DNA of 48,599 bases from contig JACREY010000001.1 of the NCBI GenBank assembly GCA_016218085.1, forward strand, positions 1 through 48,599, read 5' to 3'. Shown here in pieces: positions 25,335-34,427 of this stretch; the stretch's first letter is position 1; every line of letters begins with the position of its first letter. The translations under genes and the position numbers were made by a program. Source of the DNA: Ignavibacteriota bacterium (GTDB taxonomy: Bacteria; Bacteroidota; Ignavibacteria; Tepidaquicellales; Tepidaquicellaceae). The notes beneath the pieces are model-generated. The model was not told the origin of the DNA. It did not search any database and saw only the letters and a program-made list of their open reading frames with translations.

Positions 25335-26441
25335 ATGATATGTTACATGACTACATGCATCATAAAAATAAAATCGTATCCTTTAATAGAATGCATAATG
25401 ATAATTCTAATTTCCGGATGCTTATTTAAAACGAACGCTCAATCAGAAATAAAAATTGGCGCTTATTATGCAGGCTGGATGCAAGGATGGTACAATAACG
25501 GGCGGCTGCCTGCTGAAAAAATAGATTTTAATGTGGTGGACTATGTTATTCATTTTGCACTTTTTCCTAATGCAGACGGAACATTCGATGATCAGGCAAA
25601 CAGCATTAGAGAATCTAATTCCGAAGCTATTGTAAAAGCTGCACACTCTGCAGGTAAGAAGGTTTTAATTTCAGTAGGCGGTTGGAACAGTGCCGATGCT
25701 TTCCGCGGTGCAACAAGCACTTTTAAACTCATAAAATTTGTTTCTAACCTTGTTAACTTTATGAGAGCACGTGGTTACGACGGGATAGATCTGGACTGGG
25801 AACCATTGGAACTATCGGATGCAGGACAATATATTTCATTAACCGCTACACTAAGAGCTATGATGACTGCCTCACAACCCGGTTCATGGTTAACGGCAGC
25901 TAACGGCACACAATGGCAAATCTTCTCACGCATACATCAGTATTTCGATATTATTAATCTAATGACTTACGATTTATCCGGTCCTTGGGGCGGATGGGTT
26001 ACTTGGCATAATGCACCGCTTTATAACGGCGGGTATGAGTTTCCAGGTTCAGGCGGCTTGGTTCCTTCTGCCGCAGGCATGGCAGAAAATTTTATTGCAG
26101 CAGGAGTGCCCGCTAATAAAATAGGCATAGGAATAGATTTCTACGGATATAAATGGCAAGGGGGCAGCGGAACCAGTACCGGAGGTGTTACAGAACCAAG
26201 ACAGAGGTGGACAAACCCGCCTCAATTATTTCCTAATATTCCCTATTACCAGATAATGGAAAATTTCTACAGTCCCGATCTTTATCGCTGGGATACAAGT
26301 GCGGGCGTGCCTTATTTGCAAATTAATACTTCGTGCGATTGGAGCGACAAGTTCATTTCTTATGACGATGAACGAACATGCAAAGCCAAAGTTGAGTATG
26401 CAAAAAAAAAAAGTTGTCCGGAGTTTTTATTTGGGAATTAG
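25335..26441 (+). CDS. GH18-1, 5' part: chitinase-like domain, frame broken at A11
   Basis: 368 aa as read. The signal region ends NAQ (a lipobox-like LISGC also occurs in it). The GH18 barrel has the family strand motifs VLISVGGWNSADAFRG and the catalytic DGIDLDWE (DxxDxDxE intact). The frame ends early: at an A11 tract (26402-26412) it reads KKKSCPEFLFGN and stops, whereas both paralogues continue with an IIWELGGG-type strand. That missing strand (VFIWELGAG) is present in the -1 frame of the following entry. One slippage by -1, or one extra A, would restore a protein of about 794 aa. So this is a frameshifted pair, a programmed slippage site or a sequencing error. Confidence 0.85.
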   Translation: MICYMTTCIIKIKSYPLIECIMIILISGCLFKTNAQSEIKIGAYYAGWMQGWYNNGRLPAEKIDFNVVDYVIHFALFPNADGTFDDQANSIRESNSEAIVKAAHSAGKKVLISVGGWNSADAFRGATSTFKLIKFVSNLVNFMRARGYDGIDLDWEPLELSDAGQYISLTATLRAMMTASQPGSWLTAANGTQWQIFSRIHQYFDIINLMTYDLSGPWGGWVTWHNAPLYNGGYEFPGSGGLVPSAAGMAENFIAAGVPANKIGIGIDFYGYKWQGGSGTSTGGVTEPRQRWTNPPQLFPNIPYYQIMENFYSPDLYRWDTSAGVPYLQINTSCDWSDKFISYDDERTCKAKVEYAKKKSCPEFLFGN

Positions 26442-27718
26442 GTGCGGGAGTTCTTTCAAATTCCGGCAGCCAGCCGCTTATAAACTCTATTAAATCTGCA
26501 ATAAAAGATTCAATAACAATTCCAGCCGCACCACAGCTTTTTTCTCCGTTAAACAAATCTCAAGGAATATTCGATTCGGTTACATTAAGTTGGTTCCCTG
26601 TTGAATTCGCAGATTCTTATAGAATACAACTCGCAGGCGATTCACTTTTTACAGGCATATTGCTTGACTCAACGATAAGCAATTCTACTTCAGTATCAAT
26701 ACACAACATCAACACACCGCGAAAATATTTCTGGCATGTTTGCGCAATAAACGATTCTGGTAAAAGTGAATTTACATCAACGAGAGAATTTTCAACTGCC
26801 GAAGCTCAATTGAATTATCCGCTACTTATAACTCCCCAAAACAATTCAAAGAAAGTTTCTAATAATGTAACTTTCAAATGGTCGCAAATTACAGACGCCG
26901 GTTCTTATGAATTACAAATTGCAAATTCACCAAACATCTGCGATCTTGTTCTTGATACAATAATTGTAAATGATACGAGTTTTATTAAACAGGGATTGGA
27001 ATATAGTAAAGCTTTTTATTGGCGCTTAAGATCAATTCCTAAAAAGAATAGTACATTAGCCGCCGGTAACTTTTCTGAGTGGTATTCGTTTACAACAATA
27101 GGCAGCCCTCCTTCCGTACCCGTTCTTTCATCTCCTACCGATGACGTGAAAAATATTTCGGTCAATACGGTGCTTAGATGGAAAGCCTCTTCCTACGCAG
27201 AAAAATATGAAGTGCGCATTTCAACTGATAGCAGCTTTACACAAATAATAATTGATACAGCAGGTATTGTAAATACATACTTACAAATAAAAAATATGTC
27301 TCCAGCTGCAACATATTACTGGTCGGTAATTGCATTTAATGAAGACGGCAGCAGCGGCTGGTCCGAAACACGGAAATTTACAATTGCAGGCAGTAATGAT
27401 AAATTATCTCAGATTGACGGAGAAGCCGTTGAATTCGAATTATTTCAAAATTATCCTAATCCATTCAATGCTAATACGGTAATCCGCTTCGGTTTGCCTG
27501 ATGAATGTAATGTGCAAATTATTATTATCGATATTCTTGGAAAATATAAAAATGTAGTTCAGGAGTTAAGACTGGACGCGGGAATTTATGAAATTCAACT
27601 TAACGGACTTGGACTTGCAAGCGGTGTATATTTCTATACTATTGTTGCAGGAGTAATTGACCAAGCAGCAGAGCAAAAAGTTTATATGCAAACAAAAAAA
27701 ATGATTATGATCAAATGA
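26414..27718 (+). CDS. GH18-1, 3' part: last GH18 strand, FN3 repeats and T9SS domain
   Basis: 434 aa as an open frame, without a ribosome site of its own and overlapping the 5' part in a different frame. It starts with SGVFIWELGAGVLSNSG, the final GH18 barrel strand, then has three FN3 repeats (about 35-125, 130-230, 232-330) and a T9SS type A domain (NYPNPFNANTVIRFGLP, SGVYFYTI, KKMIMIK). It is the natural C-terminal half of the upstream GH18 product and would give surface export only if joined to the signal peptide of that half. The same GH18 to T9SS order is intact in the paralogues at 31205 and 36683. Confidence 0.8.
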   Translation: MSGVFIWELGAGVLSNSGSQPLINSIKSAIKDSITIPAAPQLFSPLNKSQGIFDSVTLSWFPVEFADSYRIQLAGDSLFTGILLDSTISNSTSVSIHNINTPRKYFWHVCAINDSGKSEFTSTREFSTAEAQLNYPLLITPQNNSKKVSNNVTFKWSQITDAGSYELQIANSPNICDLVLDTIIVNDTSFIKQGLEYSKAFYWRLRSIPKKNSTLAAGNFSEWYSFTTIGSPPSVPVLSSPTDDVKNISVNTVLRWKASSYAEKYEVRISTDSSFTQIIIDTAGIVNTYLQIKNMSPAATYYWSVIAFNEDGSSGWSETRKFTIAGSNDKLSQIDGEAVEFELFQNYPNPFNANTVIRFGLPDECNVQIIIIDILGKYKNVVQELRLDAGIYEIQLNGLGLASGVYFYTIVAGVIDQAAEQKVYMQTKKMIMIK

Positions 27719-27842
27719 TTTTGTAATTAAACGAAAGTGCGCTTTACAGGAAATTTTTCGCAGAGACATATTAAAACAAAAACATCTTTGTAAGTAAGAA
27801 ATATTATGGAAAATTCTTACAGTAAAATAGAGACAAAAAGCC

Positions 27843-28244
27843 ATGTTTAGCGGAGCTATATCGGTAAAAATAAATTCAGAAGTACAAATCCTTGCTGTTC
27901 GATTTAAAGCCCGCTGGCTTGCAGAAAAGGTTGGTTTGGATAAAGGACCGGCAGGAGTTCTATCTGCTATTATTTCTGAAATTGCACGACTCATCGTTAC
28001 GCAGACGAGTTCCGGCAGAATAGATATATTTTCTATTCGTGATAAATCCAGAGTTGGAATTACAGTTTTAGCATTTCTAGAAAATTGTGTAAAAAAAGAA
28101 ATCGAAGAAAAAACCTTTGAGAAGCAAAAAATATTGAAGCGAATGGATTTGAGAACATTAGCTGCAAAACATATAATAGATGAGTTTAAGGTCTATCCCG
28201 GCAACGATAAAGAATTAATGATGCAAATAACCAAATGGGTGTAG
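27843..28244 (+). CDS. Degenerate RsbT-like (GHKL) protein, probably not an ATPase
   Basis: 133 aa, the same length as RsbT at 45766-46167 and aligning end to end with it. Shared features are the ISxxAR helix (ISEIARLI here, ISELARNI there), the closing IDEFKVYPG...KW (MDEFEIFSETG...KKW there) and the GRIDIFSIRDKSRVGI strand pair. The ATP-site elements are lost: the N-box Asn is Leu50, the DKGPGI G1 box is replaced by LAFLENCVKK, and GKGLGLGLPG is replaced by MDLRTLAAKH. An adaptor or decoy that binds RsbT partners without kinase activity is inferred. It precedes a histidine kinase by 58 bp and follows the GH18-1 locus. Confidence 0.75.
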   Translation: MFSGAISVKINSEVQILAVRFKARWLAEKVGLDKGPAGVLSAIISEIARLIVTQTSSGRIDIFSIRDKSRVGITVLAFLENCVKKEIEEKTFEKQKILKRMDLRTLAAKHIIDEFKVYPGNDKELMMQITKWV

Positions 28245-28302
28245 TGTTACTTTTTTCTATTTGTCGAATTGTATGACAAAATTTTATTAATTAAAAAAAT
28301 CA

Positions 28303-30273
28303 ATGACGGTTGAAATGAATCTTCTATTAAGCAAAGATGATATAATGCCTCACCGGAAAAAAACGACAAAGAGTAAGCGTGGGCACTTAAATATTTTACT
28401 TCTTGGGCATGACGACGATGAAGCCGCATTGATTAACTCCTTCCTTAAAGACAAAGGTCTAAAGTTTTCTTTAAAACGTGTTAAGACTTTGAAAGATTTT
28501 ACTTCTGCATTGCACCAATTTAATCCTTCTATAATTATTGCCGACCTTGCCATGTCCAAATTTAACGGACTTAAAGCCCTTATTTATTTAAGGAAGCATG
28601 ATATAAATGTCCCGCTAATTGTTGTAACAAAACAACAAATTGAAAATGCTGCTGTCCGGTGTATGAAAGAAGGAGCTTCTGATTTTATAATTAGTACAAG
28701 TCTTACAAGATTGCCGAATTCAATATTCAACTCTATCAAAGCCGCTGAACGTAAAATGCAAACAAATATTTCAGAGACCCGGTTATTAATGAATTATGAG
28801 TTGTACGAACATTTTTTAAAAATAATGGGTGAAATAGATATTGGACTTTTAATAGTTAACGCCGAGACGAAAGAATTCATTTTTGTTAATGAAACATTTT
28901 GTAAGATATGCAGATATACGGCAGCGGAAATTTTTAACTTTTCTTCTCTATCAAATTTAATAGCGGGAAAGAACAGAGAAAGTTTTGAAGCTGAAATGGC
29001 TAAAATCCTTAAGCATAACAATCCAATAAATATTTTTAATGCTATCATATTAAGAAAAGACAATAAGAAAATTAATGTTGAATTTACAGCCCGGCGTTCT
29101 TTCATGAATAATCGTGTGCTGATCATTTCTATTGTCAAAGAAGTAACCGAAACTTTAAGCAAGAGATTAATGAAAAAACTTATTGATGAAGCTTCGCACG
29201 AAAATGAGAAGCGTTACCGCTCTTTAATAGAAGGCGTAAAAGACTATGCTATTTTTATGCTGGATTCGGATTGGAGAATAATAAGCTGGAATGCCGGTGC
29301 GGAAAGAATTGTTGGGTATAAAGAAAAAGAAATTATACTTAAAAATTTTTCTGTTTTTTTTCCGAAAAATAGCGAAGACAGTATTGACCCTATTGATCTG
29401 CTGAAGAAAGCAAGAAATGATAAACATGTTGAAACTGAACTGCAATTGATAAAGAAAGACGGAAATAAATTTTGGGCATCTTTAACTATCACAAGATTGA
29501 ATGATAAAGATTTGATTGCCGGCACGTTTTCGATTATTATCCGCGATCTTACGAAAAACAAAATATCCGAGGAACTGCTGCATGAACAGGAAACTCAGCT
29601 TCGTTCACTTGCAAAACATCTTCAAGAAGCAAGAGAAGAAGAGAAACTCCGTATAGCAAGGGAACTTCACGACGAGTTTAGTCAAATGCTGACTGTACTT
29701 CGCATGGATTTAACCGTTCTCAGCCGCACAATCTCAAAAACCATTTCGGAACCTATCCAAAGAAATTCTTTGCTGGAAAAAATTTCCTCCATTGCCGAGC
29801 TACTTGAAAGCACGATACGTTCTTCAAGGAGAATAATAACCGAGCTGCGTCCTGCCGTACTTGATGAACTCGGTTTGTACACTGCAATTCAGTGGCAAGC
29901 ACAAGAGTTTGAAACCCGGACAGGCATTAGATGCAAGATCATAAAACTTCATAACGATATAAATTTGGATAAGCATACATCAACAGCAATTTTTCGAATT
30001 TTGCAGGAAGGGCTAACAAATGTTGCAAAACATTCTGCGGCGACAAATGTAGTTATTAATTTAAAAGTTATTGATCACAAACTACTTCTTGAGTTAAAAG
30101 ATAACGGAAGAGGAATAGATAAGAATAAATTAAGGTCCCCGACTTCTACCGGTCTACTGGGAATACGGGAAAGAGTTATGGCGCTAAACGGGAGTTTTGA
30201 AATTCATTCCGATATTGGTGATGGAACGCGGCTCCTTATATATGTACCATACAAACAGGAAGAAAAATTATGA
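28303..30273 (+). CDS. Hybrid-type histidine kinase: REC-PAS-PAS-HisKA_3-HATPase
   Basis: 656 aa, no membrane segment, so cytosolic. An N-terminal receiver (about 28-148) keeps the DDDE acidic cluster and phospho-Asp (D81 in IIIADLAMS), but the conserved Lys is Ser131 (DFIISTSL), so phosphorylation switching may be altered. PAS1 is about 165-280 and PAS2 about 296-420. HisKA_3 has KLRIARELHDEFSQ with phospho-His H456. The HATPase domain ends in DNGRGIDKNKL and GLLGIRERV. This is the NarX/DesK class. Its stop overlaps the regulator start by 4 bp (ATGA). It lacks the RsbU_N domain of the stressosome kinase at 42444, so the nearby RsbT-like protein must act on it differently, if at all. Internal starts such as ATG 28345 are possible. 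Confidence 0.88.
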   Translation: MTVEMNLLLSKDDIMPHRKKTTKSKRGHLNILLLGHDDDEAALINSFLKDKGLKFSLKRVKTLKDFTSALHQFNPSIIIADLAMSKFNGLKALIYLRKHDINVPLIVVTKQQIENAAVRCMKEGASDFIISTSLTRLPNSIFNSIKAAERKMQTNISETRLLMNYELYEHFLKIMGEIDIGLLIVNAETKEFIFVNETFCKICRYTAAEIFNFSSLSNLIAGKNRESFEAEMAKILKHNNPINIFNAIILRKDNKKINVEFTARRSFMNNRVLIISIVKEVTETLSKRLMKKLIDEASHENEKRYRSLIEGVKDYAIFMLDSDWRIISWNAGAERIVGYKEKEIILKNFSVFFPKNSEDSIDPIDLLKKARNDKHVETELQLIKKDGNKFWASLTITRLNDKDLIAGTFSIIIRDLTKNKISEELLHEQETQLRSLAKHLQEAREEEKLRIARELHDEFSQMLTVLRMDLTVLSRTISKTISEPIQRNSLLEKISSIAELLESTIRSSRRIITELRPAVLDELGLYTAIQWQAQEFETRTGIRCKIIKLHNDINLDKHTSTAIFRILQEGLTNVAKHSAATNVVINLKVIDHKLLLELKDNGRGIDKNKLRSPTSTGLLGIRERVMALNGSFEIHSDIGDGTRLLIYVPYKQEEKL

Positions 30274-30902
30274 TTAGAATTATAATTGCCGACGATCATC
30301 CGTTGGTTAGAAAAGGAATAAAAGATGTTTTGGAAGAAGAAAATGATTTTAAGGTAGTTGTAGGCGCGGCTTTTCCTCATGAGGTTCTTGAAGGAATTAG
30401 AGATCATAATCCGGATATTTTAATAACGGATTTATCAATGCCCGGAAGAAGCGGTCTTGATTTAATTAGCGACGTAAAACAACTCTTTCCAAAACTTCCA
30501 ATACTTGTTTTGACAATGCATCCCGAAGAACGCTTTGCAGTACGCGCTTTAAAAGCCGGTGTTGCAGGATATCTTACTAAAGATACCAAGCCGGAAGAAA
30601 TTATTAAAGCTGTAAGACAAATTATCGGCGGCAGAAAATTTATTACACCTTCTATTGCAGAAAAACTTGCTACTGAATTCGATAGAGATCTTGATAAACC
30701 GCCTCATGAAATCCTTTCGGATAGAGAGTACCAGGTTTTCCGTATGATTTCCACCGGCGTAAAAGTTCGAGACATTGCCGATAAACTTTCGCTTAGTATT
30801 AGAACCGTTCACACTTACCGCACAAGAATCATGGAAAAAATGAAAATGAAAACAGATACTGAGCTAACAGTGTACGCTATGGAACACAGGTTGATAGACT
30901 AA
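30270..30902 (+). CDS. NarL/FixJ-type response regulator
   Basis: 210 aa. The receiver (about 1-120) has ADDHPLVRKG, phospho-Asp D54 (LITDLSMPG), VLTMHPEE and the switch Lys in GYLTKDTK. A LuxR/GerE helix-turn-helix follows (about 145-208: LSDREYQVFRMISTGVKVRDIA, SIRTVHTYRTRIMEKM). It is coupled by a 4-bp overlap to the histidine kinase and is surely its partner. Downstream lies a 300-bp gap and then GH18-2, which it could control; no operator was identified. Confidence 0.93.
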   Translation: MIRIIIADDHPLVRKGIKDVLEEENDFKVVVGAAFPHEVLEGIRDHNPDILITDLSMPGRSGLDLISDVKQLFPKLPILVLTMHPEERFAVRALKAGVAGYLTKDTKPEEIIKAVRQIIGGRKFITPSIAEKLATEFDRDLDKPPHEILSDREYQVFRMISTGVKVRDIADKLSLSIRTVHTYRTRIMEKMKMKTDTELTVYAMEHRLID

Positions 30903-31204
30903 CTAAAAGTTTAATAATTTATAACATGCCTAATTAAACCCTTCTAAATTTTCATCCGATTGTTTTCGTATTGATAGTGACACTTATTAAAATATCGAAG
31001 AGTTTCATTCACGATTGGAATCGCAGAAGTGTTTACTTTCGTAACAGTCAAATCATCATACACTATTTTTCCTACAGACCGGATAATTGTATTTAATAAA
31101 AAAAGTTTTTTCCTTATTCTCTCACTCTAAAAAAATACTATAGACGCCTATGAGCATTAACTTACAAAATGCAACTCATTACAATAGAACAAAGGGAAAA
31201 GATA

Positions 31205-32671
31205 GTGGAACAAAGAACTCGTTCTATACTAATTATGCATCTGAGTATATTTATTCTGTTAATTTTTTCATTCGGTTTTTCTTCAGCACAAACAAAATTA
31301 TGGACTACGGCATATTATGCCGGATGGATGCAAGGGCAAAATAACAACGGGCATTTACCCGCGCAGAATATAGATTTCTCTGCCGTTACACACATTATTC
31401 ATTTTGCTGTAGTTCCAAATTCCGACGGTACACTTGATACAGCATCTAACACAATTACTGAATCCAATTCCTTAGAACTAATATCTCTTGCACACAAACA
31501 TGGTGTAAAAGTGCTTATCTCAATAGGCGGTTGGAACAGCGGAGACGGATTCCGCGGCGCTACTTCCCTGCTTAACCTAACTTCTTTTATATCAAATCTT
31601 ATTTCTTTGGTAACCACACGCGGTTATGACGGTATTGATATTGACTGGGAACCATTAGGTTCTGCCGATGCCGTACTTTACATTGCACTCATCACTTCAC
31701 TACGTACCGCTCTAAACACATTAAGTAATGAAACCTTGCTTACCACAGCCAATGGTTCGCAAGCAGAAATAATTTCACAAGTCTTCCCTCTGTTTGATCA
31801 AATAAATTTGATGACTTATGATTTGTCCGGTGCCTGGCCCGGATGGGTTACATGGCATAATTCACCATTGCATAATGGTGGTTATCAATTTCCTTGCTGT
31901 CCCGGATCTTTTTTACCATCAACCGATAGCCATGTTGATGATTTCATTGATGCTGGAATTCCTGCAAGCAAACTCGGTATCGGAATTGATTTTTATGGTT
32001 ATGTTTGGAACGGTGGTAATGGTACAACAACCGGAGGTGTTACTAAACCACGACAGACATGGACAAGCGATCCCTGGGTGCAAGGCAATGTTCCGTATTA
32101 CACTATTATGCAAGATTATTATCAGCCGCAATATTACAACTGGGATGATGCCGCTAAAGCTTCCTATCTTAGTATTGATGACACAGGTTCCACTAACGAT
32201 AAATTCATTTCTTATGATGATGAAAAAACCGTACAAGCAAAGTTTGATTATGCCCGAACAAAGGGAATAGGCGGATTAATAATATGGGAACTTGGCGGTG
32301 GTTACCGAGCCAATCAGTCTGCCGGACAAAAAGATGTTCTTCTTCAAGCTGTAAAAAATGCCCGTGATCGTATTGCCGATGTAGATGATGCAATCCCGGA
32401 AATACCCGCTCTGTTCGCACTGGAACAAAATTATCCGAATCCTTTTAATCCTTCAACAATCATACAATTCTCTTTACCAATTACCGAACATGTTGAACTG
32501 AATATTTACAACATTCTTGGAGAAAAAGTTGCCGGGTTGGTTAATGAAACTTTGAGTGCCGGAACGCATAATATAACCTGGGATGCATCAAATATGCCAA
32601 GCGGAATTTATATTTGCCGGTTCCGTTCGTTCAACAATGTACTAACCAAGAAGATGACTTTGATAAAATAA
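31205..32671 (+). CDS. GH18-2: secreted chitinase-like enzyme with T9SS domain
   Basis: About 488 aa. I chose GTG 31205 because AAAGGG sits 8 nt upstream; ATG 31169 and ATG 31235 are in frame. The signal ends FSFGFSSAQ. The GH18 barrel (about 25-385) carries VLISIGGWNSGDGFRG, catalytic DGIDIDWE, DQINLMTYDLSG (MTYD loop), FYGYVWNGGNG and IIWELGGGY. A T9SS domain follows directly (NYPNPFNPSTIIQFSLP, SGIYICRF, KKMTLIK). GH18 enzymes cleave beta-1,4 GlcNAc polymers by substrate-assisted catalysis. The DNA from about 31967 to 32350 is nearly identical to 37427-37810 in GH18-3. It has a 266-bp gap upstream with no recognisable promoter. Confidence 0.9.
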   Translation: MEQRTRSILIMHLSIFILLIFSFGFSSAQTKLWTTAYYAGWMQGQNNNGHLPAQNIDFSAVTHIIHFAVVPNSDGTLDTASNTITESNSLELISLAHKHGVKVLISIGGWNSGDGFRGATSLLNLTSFISNLISLVTTRGYDGIDIDWEPLGSADAVLYIALITSLRTALNTLSNETLLTTANGSQAEIISQVFPLFDQINLMTYDLSGAWPGWVTWHNSPLHNGGYQFPCCPGSFLPSTDSHVDDFIDAGIPASKLGIGIDFYGYVWNGGNGTTTGGVTKPRQTWTSDPWVQGNVPYYTIMQDYYQPQYYNWDDAAKASYLSIDDTGSTNDKFISYDDEKTVQAKFDYARTKGIGGLIIWELGGGYRANQSAGQKDVLLQAVKNARDRIADVDDAIPEIPALFALEQNYPNPFNPSTIIQFSLPITEHVELNIYNILGEKVAGLVNETLSAGTHNITWDASNMPSGIYICRFRSFNNVLTKKMTLIK

Positions 32672-32727
32672 AAAATCACAGAATGGAACTGGGTATTCAA
32701 TAATTTTTTCTCTTCGATAAAAAATTG

Positions 32728-32814
32728 TGGCGATAATCTTTACACTTCTATAATGAGCTGGGAATCTTTTACACAGTCATAAAAATATAAATGCGAACCT
32801 AAAAACTATCGCCA
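32728..32814. promoter_or_regulatory. Inverted TGGCGATA/TATCGCCA pair upstream of a sigma-54 promoter
   Basis: TGGCGATA (32728-32735) and TATCGCCA (32807-32814) are perfect inverted 8-mers about 80 bp apart, 40-125 bp upstream of the -24 box at 32853. This is a plausible enhancer pair for a sigma-54 activator. The surrounding gap 32672-32972 holds no gene; an AT-rich weak stem just after the GH18-2 stop is not a convincing terminator. Confidence 0.35.
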
Positions 32815-32852
32815 TAATTCTGCCAAAAAAGAACTTTTCTTATAGATATCGG

Positions 32853-32868
32853 TGGCACAACGATTGCA
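32853..32868 (+). promoter_or_regulatory. Sigma-54 promoter of the GT/flippase operon
   Basis: TGGCAC (32853-32858), five bases, TTGCA (32864-32868): a full match to the -24/-12 consensus with correct GG-to-GC spacing. The predicted start near 32879 lies 94 nt before ATG 32973. A sigma-54 activator is encoded in this window at 40015-41007. Confidence 0.8.
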
Positions 32869-32972
32869 CTAACAATCAGTCTATAGCATAAACGTTTTCT
32901 AACAAAAACATTCCGTGAATAAAAAGATGGAAAAACGTTCACGCTCCAAACAACTATATGTAAGGATATCTA

Positions 32973-34412
32973 ATGAATGACGGCCGTATTATAATGCCGG
33001 GTGAGGAAGCAAAAAAATCTTTTGCAGAAGTACTACAAGCCATCCGGACAAACATGATTACCAAAATGCAATTGCAGAAGAGAGAACAACTTCTTCTTGT
33101 GCTGCACGCACCGCCTCTTCCTCTTAATCAAGGTTACAGGCAAGCGGCTTACAATGATATTATTCAACTTTCGCGTCTTAAGGATTTGCATATTTTAATT
33201 TGCAGCGGAAAAATGGTGTACGATTTTCACCGCGACTCTTATGACTTAAATTACAAAGGTCTAATTTCCACTCCGGGTGTGAAGAGTGTATCTTTTTTCG
33301 AACTTAATGTTGACTGGGAGAAACCTCTTTGGCAACGAATCATGCATCAGGTTTCGGTTCTAATTAAAAAACAGCGGTTGATTGAAGATAGTGCAGCTAT
33401 TGAATTAACACATAATATTATCAAACTATGCGATCTATATGATATTAAGGATATTCATTTAGGAATTACTATCAATTTATTTATTGATACATTTTTAAAT
33501 TTGAGGAAGTCCGGCAATTACAGAATATCGTTTACCGCACATGATATAGATTCCGATAAAGTTCTAATCCGAATGAAAGAGAACCTTGCTGAAAGAAAGA
33601 TTATTAAAGTGATTACCAACTGGCTGACGTATTGGCTATTACTTTGGAAAGAAATTGATGCATGCAAGAAGAGCCGCTTTGTAATTTCTATGGCTTACCA
33701 CGATTTTGAAAGATTAACAAAGAAAAATGTTAATGCTTTTTTCATTCCTCCATATTTGCACACATTGCCCGCAAATCGTATTACTAAAGAGCTTACCGCA
33801 AAACCAACTCTTCTGATTTTTGGACACATTGCATTTTCTGCAGCAGGCAGCGGGATAGAACAATTTATGGAAAAGGTAGTTCCTGCCGTAAAAGAAAAAG
33901 TACCCGGAGTTATTATTAAAATAGTAGGAAAGGATGCCAGTCCTGAGGTGATTTCTAAATGTGAAATGCTTGGTGTTTTATACCGGGAGTATATTGAAGA
34001 CCCTGAAGAGTTATGGAATGAAACTACTGTGCTTGCGAGTCCGCTTCTTGTTAGCAAAGGGATTCGTATTAGAATTCTTGAAGCTGTTTGCCGAGGCATC
34101 CCTGTGGTTTGTACTGAGCAATCGGCAACAGGTTTTTCCCATCCCGAAGAATTTTTACGCATTACGAATGATTTTAATTTGTTTGCACATCATTGCATTG
34201 AATTGCTGACGGATACAAATAAATACCAATTAGAATTAGAGCGGATTGATAAATATTTCATTCAAAATCTTTCTGAAGACATAATAAGAGCTAAATGGAA
34301 ACATGTATGGTCGGAAGAATCATCCGCTTTTTCTACATCGAGAAAAATGAAAAAAGTAATAAGCGAAACAACCAGACCCGCTTACGAAACCAATCTTCAA
34401 TCAAGCAAGTGA
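32973..34412 (+). CDS. Family 4-like glycosyltransferase
   Basis: 479 aa, cytosolic. The N-terminal acceptor half is variable (LLVLHAPPLPLNQGYRQAA). The C-terminal half is GT-B: TLLIFGHIAFSAAGSGIEQF, VIIKIVGKDASPEVI, LASPLLVSKGIRIRILEAV and GIPVVCTEQSATGF, in which the E..C.GIPVV block corresponds to the GT4 E(x7)E donor-binding motif with one weak position. It stands behind a consensus sigma-54 promoter and 15 bp before a flippase gene, so it probably adds a sugar to the repeat unit that Wzx flips. Donor unknown. It is more divergent than the GT4 at 11377. Confidence 0.75.
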   Translation: MNDGRIIMPGEEAKKSFAEVLQAIRTNMITKMQLQKREQLLLVLHAPPLPLNQGYRQAAYNDIIQLSRLKDLHILICSGKMVYDFHRDSYDLNYKGLISTPGVKSVSFFELNVDWEKPLWQRIMHQVSVLIKKQRLIEDSAAIELTHNIIKLCDLYDIKDIHLGITINLFIDTFLNLRKSGNYRISFTAHDIDSDKVLIRMKENLAERKIIKVITNWLTYWLLLWKEIDACKKSRFVISMAYHDFERLTKKNVNAFFIPPYLHTLPANRITKELTAKPTLLIFGHIAFSAAGSGIEQFMEKVVPAVKEKVPGVIIKIVGKDASPEVISKCEMLGVLYREYIEDPEELWNETTVLASPLLVSKGIRIRILEAVCRGIPVVCTEQSATGFSHPEEFLRITNDFNLFAHHCIELLTDTNKYQLELERIDKYFIQNLSEDIIRAKWKHVWSEESSAFSTSRKMKKVISETTRPAYETNLQSSK

Positions 34413-34427
34413 AGACAAATATTATTT

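Noticed and set aside
25386-25440. Lipoprotein assignment for GH18-1 from the LISGC motif
   Set aside because: A type I site (NAQ) follows and both paralogues have plain signal peptides ending in AQ, so a lipobox is probably fortuitous.
27566-27994. 142-aa minus-strand frame across the GH18-1 3' end
   Set aside because: Opposes the T9SS domain and the RsbT-like gene, Cys/Phe-rich low-complexity translation, no ribosome site.
32690-32735. Intrinsic terminator after GH18-2
   Set aside because: Only an 8-bp pure A/T stem with a long loop; too weak to call.
17500-32814. Same enhancer motif at both sigma-54 promoters
   Set aside because: GTCACCG/CGGTGAC and TGGCGATA/TATCGCCA do not align convincingly, so I kept them as separate candidates.
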